Shown: positions 1 through 6,220 of the stretch, piece after piece
Layout of the letters: every line of letters starts with the position of its first letter
Numbering within the stretch: the first letter of the stretch is position 1
DNA from: Haloquadratum sp. J07HQX50
Lineage (GTDB): Archaea > Halobacteriota > Halobacteria > Halobacteriales > Haloferacaceae
Length of the DNA stretch: 6,597 bases
Reading direction: 5' to 3'
Assembly (NCBI GenBank): GCA_000416005.1
Contig: KE356563.1
Span: 511,547 to 518,143, forward strand
Notes under the pieces: generated by a model
What the model was told of the DNA's origin: nothing
Databases searched by the model: none
What the model saw: only the letters and a program-made list of their open reading frames with translations
Position numbers and translations under genes: made by a program

Positions 1-952
1 CATCGCTCAAGTGAGCTTGAGTGCTCTCTGTGTGAGATATCTCCATCTTATCAACTCGCTGTAGGGTTTCCCGATGAAGCGTGTAAATGAGGTCAGCGAG
101 GACGCCGAACATCAGCAACTGAACTCCAAAGAGAATCCCTGCAGCAGCAACGATTGCGAGGACTTCGTGACTGATGCCCGCGATAATCCATTCAGCGGCC
201 ACATAGGTGGCGATAACTAGACCAGTAAGTGTTGATAAACCTCCAACACTTCCAAAATAAAAGAGTGGATTATTTGTTTTCGCTCGTCTGAATAGCTCAA
301 GAAAGATGATCCCCCCATCGCGAATCGGACGTAAATTTGTATTCGATCCTGACGGCCGTCGATGATACGTCACCGGAACCACAACGGTTGGAATATTTCG
401 TTTTGCACACTCGACAGCCATCTCGGTTTCAAGGCCAAATCCGTCTGCTGCCAAACTCATCGATAAGAATGATTTTGTTGTGAATGCGCGATATCCGGAG
501 AGAATATCAACGAATGAATCGCCATGAACAAACGAAAACCCTCGGTTGACGATTTTATTGCCGATTTTATTGAACCGAGTCATCGCACCATCACGCATAT
601 CAGCGAATCGATTCCCAACGACGTGCTCGGCATCCCCCTCGCGAAGCGGCTTAAGCATCGAATCAGCATCCTCTGCCCGGTATGTTGCATCTCCATCAAG
701 CATCAATACAAACTGTGTATCAATGTAATCGCGTACTGCCTCACGGACTGCTTGTCCTTTTCCTGACCCTGATTGATAGACGACGTCTGCTCCATGTTGA
801 GTCGCCACTTCGTCAGTCCCATCAGTTGACTCCCCGTCGACAACTAAGATCGACTGGAACCCCCGCTCTCTAAAGTCCGAGATAACAGTTCCAATCGTCT
901 CTGCTTCATTATACGTTGGAATAAGCACTGTGACATCTCTTGAGGCGGGCAT
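1..952 (-). CDS. aglJ: AglJ-type dolichyl-phosphate hexosyltransferase, C-terminus cut by window edge
   Basis: GT2-family glycosyltransferase that in Haloferax attaches the first hexose of the N-linked glycan to dolichyl phosphate at the cytoplasmic face of the membrane. 317 codons are visible with no stop, so the end lies just outside the window. The GT-A fold shows VLIPTYNE (residues 9-16), VVDGESTDGT (37-46), the metal-binding DGD (86-88), GNRFADM (113-119), the acceptor-site motif DILSGYRAF (149-157) and THE-like basic segment YHRRPSGSNTN (196-206). Two C-terminal membrane segments follow, about 231-253 and 264-290, as in AglJ. I chose ATG 952 over the in-frame ATG at 973 because a TTTTAA box at 976-981 sits about 26 nt upstream of 952, which fits a leaderless haloarchaeal transcript, and because 973 lies too close to that box. 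It is divergent from aglM, consistent with a shared role in glycan assembly. Family assignment is by recall of the Haloferax protein; other dolichol-phosphate hexosyltransferases are the alternative. Confidence 0.85.
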   Translation of the reverse strand, partial: MPASRDVTVLIPTYNEAETIGTVISDFRERGFQSILVVDGESTDGTDEVATQHGADVVYQSGSGKGQAVREAVRDYIDTQFVLMLDGDATYRAEDADSMLKPLREGDAEHVVGNRFADMRDGAMTRFNKIGNKIVNRGFSFVHGDSFVDILSGYRAFTTKSFLSMSLAADGFGLETEMAVECAKRNIPTVVVPVTYHRRPSGSNTNLRPIRDGGIIFLELFRRAKTNNPLFYFGSVGGLSTLTGLVIATYVAAEWIIAGISHEVLAIVAAAGILFGVQLLMFGVLADLIYTLHRETLQRVDKMEISHTESTQAHLSD

Positions 953-975
953 CAATGAATGTCCCAGAGGCATAG

Positions 976-981
976 TTAAAA
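976..981 (-). promoter_or_regulatory. TATA-like box for aglJ
   Basis: TTTTAA on the minus strand, centred about 26 nt upstream of ATG 952. This is the spacing expected when transcription begins at the start codon. It is the main reason for preferring the start at 952. No experimental start site is known from the sequence. Confidence 0.5.
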
Positions 982-1039
982 TGATTCCGTCAACACGTGC
1001 CGCATGAGGACTCACGAGCTGAATCGCGCAAATACGCCG

Positions 1040-1127
1040 TGAACTAACCTCTGCTCGCCCCCGCTGGGGGTTCCTGGTTCCGCGACGCGTCACGGATGCT
1101 CGGAGCCGACCGCGCAGTCTCCGCGGG
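1040..1127 (-). pseudogene. probable remnant of a tnpB 3' end
   Basis: GC-rich debris between aglJ and aglM, unlike the AT-rich DNA around it. Read on the minus strand, it contains GGAGACTGCGC and then CGCGTCGCGGAACCAGGAAC followed by a CCCCC-AGC-GGGGG palindrome (1058-1070). This closely resembles the conserved 3' end of one group of haloarchaeal TnpB genes, which encode VETAL... and ...KRVVETGSP followed by a terminal hairpin. Corresponding residues here read ETA and, in a shifted frame, VAEPGTP. A second bulged stem pairs 1107-1114 with 1122-1130. The match is from memory of the family, not an alignment. An unrelated structured intergenic region is the alternative. Confidence 0.4.
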
Positions 1128-1176
1128 TCGTTTGAAAATCGCCGATTTTCGGGGTCACGAGAATCTTCGATTCACG
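1128..1176. repeat. double-hairpin module, copy 1
   Basis: Begins TCGTTTGA. Hairpin 1 is GAAAATC (1134-1140), loop GCC, GATTTTC (1144-1150), a perfect 7-bp stem. A 10-nt linker (1151-1160) follows. Hairpin 2 is GAATC (1161-1165), loop TTC, GATTC (1169-1173), extended by one mismatch and two more pairs (1158-1159 with 1175-1176). A second module with the same layout lies at 5119-5169. It sits upstream of aglM and ends about 58 nt before its TATA-like box. Function is unknown. Confidence 0.6.
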
Positions 1177-1233
1177 GACAACTCATTGAGTGAGGGAGAG
1201 GGGGCTGAGCGCCTGCATTCGGCTCAAATCCGA

Positions 1234-1242
1234 ATTTACTAA
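1234..1242 (+). promoter_or_regulatory. TATA-like box for aglM
   Basis: ATTTACTAA, centred about 30 nt upstream of ATG 1268, in an AT-rich stretch. This fits a leaderless or nearly leaderless transcript and supports the ATG at 1268 over the upstream TTG at 1247. Confidence 0.45.
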
Positions 1243-1267
1243 TTGATTGATAGTTATTATTGGTATC

Positions 1268-2569
1268 ATGGATATCAGTATCGTCGGGAGCGGATATGTT
1301 GGTACCACTATCGCGGCCTGTTTCGCCGAACTTGGACATACTGTCACCACAATTGATATTGATGAAGATATTGTGAAGCAAATCAACGCCGGCGAGCCCC
1401 CAATTCACGAACCTGGACTTGACTCTCTGATCGCCACTCACGGCGGAAATCGACTGACTGCCACCAAATCTTACGACATAGTCCCGGAGACAGCAGTTAC
1501 CATTTTGGCACTCCCGACTCCTCCAACGAGTGATGGAAGTATTGATCTGAGCTACATGGAAACTGGGGCGGAGGCAGTGGGGACTGCACTCGACAAAGTA
1601 AATAACGAACATCAACACGTTATCGTCACGAAGTCCACGGTTGTACCTACGACTACAGAAGAGAAACTTGTCCCAGCAATCGAGTCAGCGGCTATCTCTC
1701 GAGGGACTGACTTTTTTGTCGCAGCAAATCCCGAGTTCCAACGGGAAGGATCAGCCGTATCAGATTTTCTCAACCCAGATAAGCTCGTACTCGGGACAGC
1801 AGATCCAGTAGCGAGCGAGAGACTTCGTGAGCTTTATGATCCACTTCGCGAGAAGAGTGAAACTGAGGTTCCTCTGGTCGAGACGGGAATCGCAGAGGCT
1901 GAAATGATTAAGTACGCGAATAATACGTTCTTGGCGAGCAAGGTCTCGCTAATCAACGATATTGGGAATATATGTAAACAGTTCGATGTTGACGCGTACG
2001 AAGTCGCTGACGCAATCGGATTGGATGATCGAATCAGCGAGCGATTTCTCCGAAGTGGGGTCGGATGGGGAGGATCGTGCTTTGGGAAAGACACAAAGGC
2101 AATTATAGCCGCTGCGAAATCGACAGGATATCAATCAAAAATGCTCTCTGCAGCAATCACACTCAACGAACACCAACCACGGCGACTCGTTGAGCTGGTC
2201 GAAAAACACACCACACTCTCAGGGAGCCGTGTTGCAGTCTTAGGGTTGGCATTTAAACCGGGAACCGATGATATCCGTGACTCCCAGGCCTTACCGGTGA
2301 TTGAGATCCTACAGGAGAGAGATGCTGAGATAGTGGCATATGATCCTGTGGCAACAGAACCAATGCGTGAGCAGATTCCTCAGATAGAGTATGCACAGTC
2401 TGCTAGGAATGCTCTCGCCGGGGCGCACGCAGCCGTTGTGCTTACTGGGTGGGATGAATTCGCCAGTCTGGACGCAGAGTTTGCACAGATGGAATCGCCA
2501 ATCGTTGTTGATGGGCGGCGGATCATTGAACCATCCCAGAATATCGTGTATGAAGGAATGACATGGTAA
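1268..2569 (+). CDS. aglM: UDP-glucose 6-dehydrogenase (AglM-type)
   Basis: Cytoplasmic enzyme that oxidises UDP-glucose to UDP-glucuronate with two NAD+, supplying hexuronic acid for the archaeal N-glycan. The 433-residue product has the usual length for the UDP-glucose/GDP-mannose dehydrogenase family. The N-terminal Rossmann motif is IVGSGYVGTT (GxGxxG at 7-12). The central domain has EMIKYANNTFLASKVS with the active-site Lys215, and GWGGSCFGKD with the catalytic Cys271. The C-terminal UDP-binding domain has VLGLAFKPGTDDIRDSQAL and YDPVA. All key residues are present, so the enzyme should be active. The start is ATG 1268, immediately before the Rossmann strand; a TTG at 1247 would add seven residues and lacks support. 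It is divergent from aglJ and lies 88 nt upstream of the DUF368 gene on the same strand. A UDP-N-acetyl-mannosamine or GDP-mannose dehydrogenase is the alternative, less likely given the aglJ context. Confidence 0.88.
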   Translation: MDISIVGSGYVGTTIAACFAELGHTVTTIDIDEDIVKQINAGEPPIHEPGLDSLIATHGGNRLTATKSYDIVPETAVTILALPTPPTSDGSIDLSYMETGAEAVGTALDKVNNEHQHVIVTKSTVVPTTTEEKLVPAIESAAISRGTDFFVAANPEFQREGSAVSDFLNPDKLVLGTADPVASERLRELYDPLREKSETEVPLVETGIAEAEMIKYANNTFLASKVSLINDIGNICKQFDVDAYEVADAIGLDDRISERFLRSGVGWGGSCFGKDTKAIIAAAKSTGYQSKMLSAAITLNEHQPRRLVELVEKHTTLSGSRVAVLGLAFKPGTDDIRDSQALPVIEILQERDAEIVAYDPVATEPMREQIPQIEYAQSARNALAGAHAAVVLTGWDEFASLDAEFAQMESPIVVDGRRIIEPSQNIVYEGMTW

Positions 2570-2657
2570 TCTGTCTCGTGTGTTTACAAAACCAAAACCA
2601 AGATACAAACGAAAACAGATCAAATCTGAATCGAATGAGATACGTGACGGATCAACC

Positions 2658-3608
2658 ATGAGTAAAACTGCAAATAAACTCCCTCAAAATGTCAGGGCCG
2701 CCGCAATAATATATATAAAGGGCATTGGGATGGGGGCGGCAGATGCCGTTCCTGGTGTTTCAGGAGGGACAATCGCGCTTATTGTAGGTGTCTATGAGCG
2801 GTTGATTGCAGCTATCACTGCGTTTACGCCTGCTCAGGCCATGACGCTTTTTCAAGCTGGATTGCAGGGAGAAACACGTGAGATGCGTGACATTGTTGAT
2901 CGATTAGATATTTTCTTCCTTGTGCCGTTAGGTGCCGGTATCCTCACCGCAGTAGCAACACTCACACGGATTGTTCATTTTGGAATTGTGAGATTCCCCA
3001 GCATCACCTTCGGGTTCTTTTTTGGCTTGATTGCAGCATCAGCCTGGGTCCTTAGGGGAGATCTTCATCTTAATTCGCCGGAAAGAGTCGTCACAGCTGT
3101 CCTGGGATTCTTACTTGCGTTTGTGACGGCTGGTCAGGCACAGACGTTACTTGGCCACAGTTTACCCACGACGCTTTTCGCAGGAGCAATTGCAGTCAGC
3201 GCGATGGTCTTGCCAGGCATATCTGGCTCATTAATTCTAATCCTATTAGGACAGTATGAGTACCTTACTGGCACTCTCTCTCAATTTATTGATGATCTTA
3301 TACTCTCACCCTCTACGTCCTCAATCGGAGCAATCGGTGACACAGCGCCAGTGGTTATGATTTTCTTATTTGGTGGGTTGTGTGGCCTCCTGAGCGTGTC
3401 TCATTCAATCCGATATGCTCTCGAGCATTATTATGAAGCAACAATGGCGTTCTTGATTGCGCTTGTTGTTGGAGCCTTACGCGCCCCAGTCGCGCGAGTC
3501 TCAGCGCATACGTCTACCTGGACCGTCGAAATAATCGGCCTTTTTTTATCAGCGGCAATATTAGGCGTGTTTCTCGTCTTACTCGCGGAGTATTTGTCTG
3601 GAGAATGA
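2658..3608 (+). CDS. DUF368 membrane protein, probable polyprenyl (dolichyl)-phosphate translocase
   Basis: 316-residue multi-pass membrane protein of the DUF368 family. Both signature PG(V/I)SG motifs are present: GAADAVPGVSGGTIALI (PGVSGG at 32-37) near the N-terminus and VLPGISGSLILILLGQYE (PGISGS at 186-191). They form two related halves, each followed by a GxYE sequence. Hydrophobic segments recur through to the C-terminus. Bacterial DUF368 proteins (PopT) translocate undecaprenyl phosphate back across the membrane. By inference this one would recycle dolichyl phosphate released after glycan transfer outside the cell. I chose ATG 2658 because conserved DUF368 sequence begins soon after it. 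GTG 2580 would add a 26-residue, very basic tail. No TATA-like box precedes 2658 at leaderless spacing and there is no strong Shine-Dalgarno, so cotranscription with aglM is likely. Family membership is secure; the dolichyl-phosphate role is inferred from the bacterial work and the neighbours. Confidence 0.88.
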   Translation: MSKTANKLPQNVRAAAIIYIKGIGMGAADAVPGVSGGTIALIVGVYERLIAAITAFTPAQAMTLFQAGLQGETREMRDIVDRLDIFFLVPLGAGILTAVATLTRIVHFGIVRFPSITFGFFFGLIAASAWVLRGDLHLNSPERVVTAVLGFLLAFVTAGQAQTLLGHSLPTTLFAGAIAVSAMVLPGISGSLILILLGQYEYLTGTLSQFIDDLILSPSTSSIGAIGDTAPVVMIFLFGGLCGLLSVSHSIRYALEHYYEATMAFLIALVVGALRAPVARVSAHTSTWTVEIIGLFLSAAILGVFLVLLAEYLSGE

Positions 3609-3909
3609 ACACTACCGCGTCATCGAACTGTGTTGAGACTCTACTTATTAGTTGTTGGCAATGTGATGATCCTGATCCGAAATGGAACGCGTCAACTGGC
3701 ATTGCAAGCCTGATGAGTGCGAGTTCGCAGATGTACACTGGTCAGATTGCCAACGATTGTTATACTAATAGCTAACAGGGTGATTACTGAGGTTATGACA
3801 CTCACCTGGATAGCAGCGTTGCCAACGTGACACCACGCATCTTATTCATGTGTGTTCCGCGCGATGAAAGCGTATGTCAGCAGCGTGATCCGTCTATGGC
3901 AGTGGGTCA
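3609..3909. other. intergenic region with short repeats
   Basis: About 300 nt between the convergent DUF368 and zinc-finger genes. A 9-bp inverted repeat, GTTGGCAAT (3654-3662) and ATTGCCAAC (3746-3754), spans most of the tiny ORF described next. A direct copy, TTGCCAACG, recurs at 3747-3755 and 3819-3827. I see no RNA gene or clear terminator here. Confidence 0.4.
3682..3768 (+). CDS. possible 28-residue Cys-containing microprotein
   Basis: Short ATG ORF whose product begins MERVNWHCKPDECEF and ends SDCQRLLY. It carries CxxxxC, a further Cys, and two His residues, a composition that could bind zinc. A TATA-like CTTATTA at 3644-3650 lies about 35 nt upstream, a little far for a leaderless start. 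An in-frame TGA shortly upstream means ATG 3682 is the first usable start. I do not recognise the family. It may equally be a fragment of a longer, decayed zinc-binding protein or a chance ORF. The ORF is too short for coding statistics to decide. Confidence 0.28.
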   Translation: MERVNWHCKPDECEFADVHWSDCQRLLY

Positions 3910-4020
3910 CTACTCTCGGGGCACTGCGATATTCATTACGGCATTACTTCCGCACTCCTCACACCGCCGTGGTTCGTCACTGATACGTGTCCCACAGTAC
4001 CGACACTCAAACGAATTCAT
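3910..4020 (-). CDS. 36-residue zinc-finger microprotein
   Basis: Small zinc-ribbon protein with paired CxxC knuckles: FECRYCGTR (Cys6, Cys9) and RRCEECGSN (Cys20, Cys23), giving CxxC-x10-CxxC with a Gly after each pair, the usual knuckle arrangement. The rest is a short tail ending in VPRE. Haloarchaea encode many such microproteins; several affect motility, biofilm or stress responses, but I cannot assign this one to a named protein. The ATG at 4020 is supported by a TATA box at 4049-4057, about 32 nt upstream, giving a 0-5 nt leader. It is monocistronic, between the convergent DUF368 gene and the co-oriented methyltransferase gene upstream. It is likely cytoplasmic because there is no hydrophobic segment. 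The overlapping plus-strand reading frame at 3827-4048 is its antisense shadow. Confidence 0.7.
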   Translation of the reverse strand: MNSFECRYCGTRISDEPRRCEECGSNAVMNIAVPRE

Positions 4021-4048
4021 CTCAACGACATGCGGGTCAAGTGGCTGA

Positions 4049-4057
4049 TTATATATT
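4049..4057 (-). promoter_or_regulatory. TATA box for the zinc-finger microprotein
   Basis: ATATATAAT on the minus strand, the best TATA match in the window, centred about 32 nt upstream of ATG 4020. It supports the small gene as a real transcription unit. Confidence 0.6.
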
Positions 4058-4170
4058 GTCATTCACAGGCAAATCCTTCGAAAGTAGCAAATATGTTTCG
4101 CTATCCGACTCAGAACATCCGGCTATTATTTTAATTATTAATTTAGTGGTCAATTGGTTGCTTTACGTAG

Positions 4171-4737
4171 CTATTTCTTCGCAACGTGGACAAACGTCTC
4201 AGTTCGGGTTTCTGCCCTAATTGTTTTCAAGCCAGCTTCGCTAGATCGCTCAATTACATGCGATAATCCATATCGCTCTGTACACGGGGGTCCTGCTTCT
4301 CCCATTCCACTTTGTGCCCAATCAAAAGTAACTACTCGACCTCCGGTTTGAACAACTCTCGCCAACTCTTCAATTGAACAATACCGGCCAAACTCATGAT
4401 ATGTCATCGTCGAGAAGCAGCAATCGAGCGCAGCATCATCCAGTGGTAATTGCCCTGCCTCCGCCGTGATAAACGAGACATTTTGAGGGCACCCCCGTGT
4501 CCGGTACTGTTCATGCATTTCCGACTGTACATCGATCGCAAACACCTGATCAGCGTAGGGTGCAACAGTATCTGTAAAGAATCCTGTGCCACTACCGATG
4601 TCTGCTATCGTGACAATTGTATTTTTTGACGGAATAAAGTCGAGCGTCGACAGGAGTTCCTCACGAGAAATAAACCTGTATCTGGATGGATCGTTCAACA
4701 TGGCTGCTCTCTGTACATCAAATGTGTGCTGTCCCAT
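4171..4737 (-). CDS. class I SAM-dependent methyltransferase
   Basis: 188-residue cytoplasmic methyltransferase with a seven-strand Rossmann fold. Motif I is ADIGSGTGFFT (DxGxGxG at 46-52), the acidic ribose-binding residue is Asp69 in VFAIDVQSEM, and the later motifs are AEAGQLPLDDAALDCCFSTMTYHEF and ELARVVQTGGRVVTFDW. It looks like the UbiE/ArsM-like (Methyltransf_11) group and closely matches short haloarchaeal methyltransferases with an N-terminal HTFDxxRA...DPSRYRFxSREELL sequence. The substrate cannot be told from sequence. I chose ATG 4737 over GTG 4743 because a TTTTAG box at 4762-4767 sits about 27 nt upstream, fitting a leaderless start. The insertion-element palindrome begins directly behind that box, so the promoter's upstream element may have been replaced by insertion-derived DNA. 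The reading frame itself is intact. Confidence 0.85.
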   Translation of the reverse strand: MGQHTFDVQRAAMLNDPSRYRFISREELLSTLDFIPSKNTIVTIADIGSGTGFFTDTVAPYADQVFAIDVQSEMHEQYRTRGCPQNVSFITAEAGQLPLDDAALDCCFSTMTYHEFGRYCSIEELARVVQTGGRVVTFDWAQSGMGEAGPPCTERYGLSHVIERSSEAGLKTIRAETRTETFVHVAKK

Positions 4738-4761
4738 ACTCACATTATGGAAGTTTCAAGG

Positions 4762-4767
4762 CTAAAA
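4762..4767 (-). promoter_or_regulatory. TATA-like box for the methyltransferase gene
   Basis: TTTTAG on the minus strand, centred about 27 nt upstream of ATG 4737. It abuts the palindrome at 4768-4787 that I take as the left end of the insertion element. Confidence 0.45.
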
Positions 4768-4787
4768 CCTCGCCTTTCAGGGCGGAG
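4768..4787. repeat. left-end subterminal palindrome of the tnpB element
   Basis: CTCGCC (4769-4774), loop TTTCAG, GGCGGAG (4781-4787) pair with one bulged G. Its similarity in sequence to the right-end palindrome supports its being an element end. It could instead be the right end of another, lost element. Confidence 0.45.
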
Positions 4788-4893
4788 ATGCAGCCGACAA
4801 TCCCTCCACTAACCACTCAATAGCACAAGTGAATATTCCACGTCTTAGTAGTTCTTTTGATACACTAATCTGATAAGTGCTCATGAACACAGT

Positions 4894-6177
4894 TTGGTGT
4901 TGGAGACTACTCGCACCTATCGAGCGAAAATCGTCAATCATCAACAGGTGAGTGACGACCTCGATGATTGCGGTCACTCAGCATCGAAACTGTGGAATGT
5001 CGCTCGCTACCACATCCAACAAGAATGGGATGACACGGGTAAGATCCCGTCCGAAGCCGACCTCAAACGCGAATAAAAAGACCACGAAGGATACAGAGAC
5101 CTACATTCTCAGTCAAGTTCGTTCGAGATGGCTCCGCCGCCTCGTGATGCCAATGAGCTTCGCTCAGTGAGCACAGCGCGTTCTTGAAGAACTCGCTGCG
5201 TTCAACGGTTGGTTCAAGAAGCCCAAGAACGGTGACACAGATGCGAATCCTCCCGGCTCCCGAAAGCGAGGCGACAACCATCCACGCTCCACCGTGACGT
5301 GGAAGTAGAACGGCATGAGGCACGACTCCAAGCACGACAAACTCCGTCTGAGCAAAGGTTTCAATCTGAAGAACCACCGCTCGGACTTCATCCTCATAGA
5401 GTACGAGACGTGACCGTGGAGAATATCCAGCAGGTTCGCGCCGTGTGGAACGGCGACCACTGGGAACTCCACCTCACTTGTAAGGTCGAAATTCCCGTTG
5501 AGGACACCCCCGGTGACAACACGGCGGGCATTGACCTCGGTATCAGCAACCACCTCGCTATCGCCTACGACGACGGTGATGCGGAGTTGTATCCGGGGAA
5601 CGTGCTGAAACAGGACAAGCACTACTTCACCCGCGACGAGTACAACATGGAGGGCGAGAACGGGCCGTCAAGCCGTGCGTTAACCGCTCGACAGAAGTTG
5701 TCGCGGCGAAAAGACCACTTCCTCTACACACTCGCTAAACACATCGTTACTGCATCAACTACGACGTTGGTCATATCGCTATCGGTGAGTTACGCAGGAT
5801 TCGAGAGGATGAGAGCGGCGACTCGCGGAACTGGGGCAAGTGTGGGAACAAGAAACCCCACGGATGGGGGTTCGACCGCTTTGTTTACTCGAATACAAAG
5901 CTGAAGAACACGGCATCTTCGTAGACCGAGCGAGACGTGTTCGTGCTGTGGATGGAAGCGAGACACGAACCGCGTGGAGCATGGCTGGTACGTCTGTGAA
6001 TCGTGTGTGGTGCGACGATGAGCGCGAGCGTGCGCGGTGAACATTCGATGAAAGATAACACAGAGTCCTCCGACGGAGGGTGTGAGTCACTGTCGTTTGG
6101 CACGGCCAGCAGTCCGCCTGTTCAATCAAACCTCGAGGCGTTTCGCGCCGAGCGAACAGGTAGGTTGCGAACCGTCA
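4894..6177 (+). pseudogene. tnpB: tnpB pseudogene (RNA-guided nuclease of IS1341 type)
   Basis: TnpB is an RNA-guided DNA nuclease related to Cas12 that helps retain IS200/IS605 elements. The remnant follows intact haloarchaeal TnpB almost from end to end, but only by switching frames. It begins LETTRTYRAKIVNH from GTG 4897 (TTG 4894 also possible). Lesions are: TAA at 5074-5076 where Leu is expected; a 52-nt hairpin insertion (5121-5172); TAG at 5306-5308 where Gln is expected; frameshifts near 5407, 5748, 5887, 5931 and 6007; a TGA at 6049-6051; and loss of the normal stop, after CEP at 6174. The RuvC-I sequence TAGIDLGISNHLAIAY is intact (Asp codon 5533-5535). The GHIAIGEL region, IREDESGDSRNWGK and the zinc ribbon (5938-6006, CSCC and CESC) survive in separate frames. 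The RuvC-III segment, normally NADVNGA, reads SASVRG, so the catalytic Asp is gone. No active protein is possible. Expected intact length is about 420 residues, by recall. Confidence 0.85.
5119..5169. repeat. double-hairpin module, copy 2, inserted in tnpB
   Basis: Begins TCGTTCGA. Hairpin 1 is GAGATGGC (5125-5132), loop TCC, GCCGCCTC (5136-5143), with one mismatch and one G-T pair. A 10-nt linker (5144-5153) follows. Hairpin 2 is TGAGC (5154-5158), loop TTC, GCTCA (5162-5166), extended by one mismatch and two pairs. The extra DNA interrupts the codons for SSQRVLEEL of TnpB and shifts the frame. No clear target duplication is seen; GTTC is present twice in tandem only on the left side. Confidence 0.6.
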
Positions 6178-6196
6178 TATCCCAACACTCGGGAGC

Positions 6197-6213
6197 CCTC
6201 GCCGACGGCGGGG
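6197..6213 (+). repeat. right-end palindrome, possible omega-RNA 3' region
   Basis: CCTCGCC (6197-6203), loop GAC, GGCGGGG (6207-6213), a 7-bp stem with one G-T pair, followed by GAGGATCTCA. This matches the position of the right end of haloarchaeal tnpB elements. In IS200/IS605 elements the guide (omega) RNA overlaps the tnpB 3' end and this right end, with the guide reading into the flank. Whether any RNA is still made here cannot be told. Confidence 0.55.
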
Positions 6214-6220
6214 AGGATCT

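Larger units (their letters stand above)
4768..6220 (+). mobile_element. decayed solo-tnpB element (IS200/IS605 superfamily, IS1341-type)
   Basis: A tnpB pseudogene flanked by imperfect palindromes, CCTCGCC...GGGCGGAG on the left and CCTCGCC...GGCGGGG on the right, both followed by purine-rich GAGAT/GAGGAT. No tnpA (HUH Y1 transposase) is present, so any past movement needed TnpA from elsewhere. IS200/IS605 elements use subterminal palindromes rather than terminal inverted repeats and make no target duplication, so the outer limits given are approximate. The DNA is more GC-rich than the flanking genes. The element is dead as a coding unit. Confidence 0.6.

Noticed and set aside
524..873. Overlapping plus-strand reading frames of 60-80 codons
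   Set aside because: They lie antisense to aglJ, whose minus-strand frame is continuous and carries clear GT2 motifs.
952..973. ATG at 973 as the aglJ start
   Set aside because: It adds only MPLGHSL and lies a few bases from the TTTTAA box; ATG 952 fits leaderless spacing and the family's N-terminus.
1172..1618. 148-codon minus-strand reading frame
   Set aside because: Antisense to the Rossmann domain of aglM; no recognisable protein features.
2580..2657. GTG 2580 as the DUF368 start
   Set aside because: It would add a basic 26-residue extension not expected in the family; conserved sequence begins after ATG 2658.
3538..3547. T-run that could be a terminator
   Set aside because: It lies inside the DUF368 coding frame, well before the stop, and encodes hydrophobic membrane residues.
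3827..4048. 73-codon plus-strand reading frame
   Set aside because: It is antisense to the zinc-finger microprotein gene, which has Cys knuckles and a promoter.
5063..5622. Minus-strand reading frames of 104 and 152 codons
   Set aside because: Shadows of the tnpB pseudogene, whose plus-strand codons match TnpB throughout.
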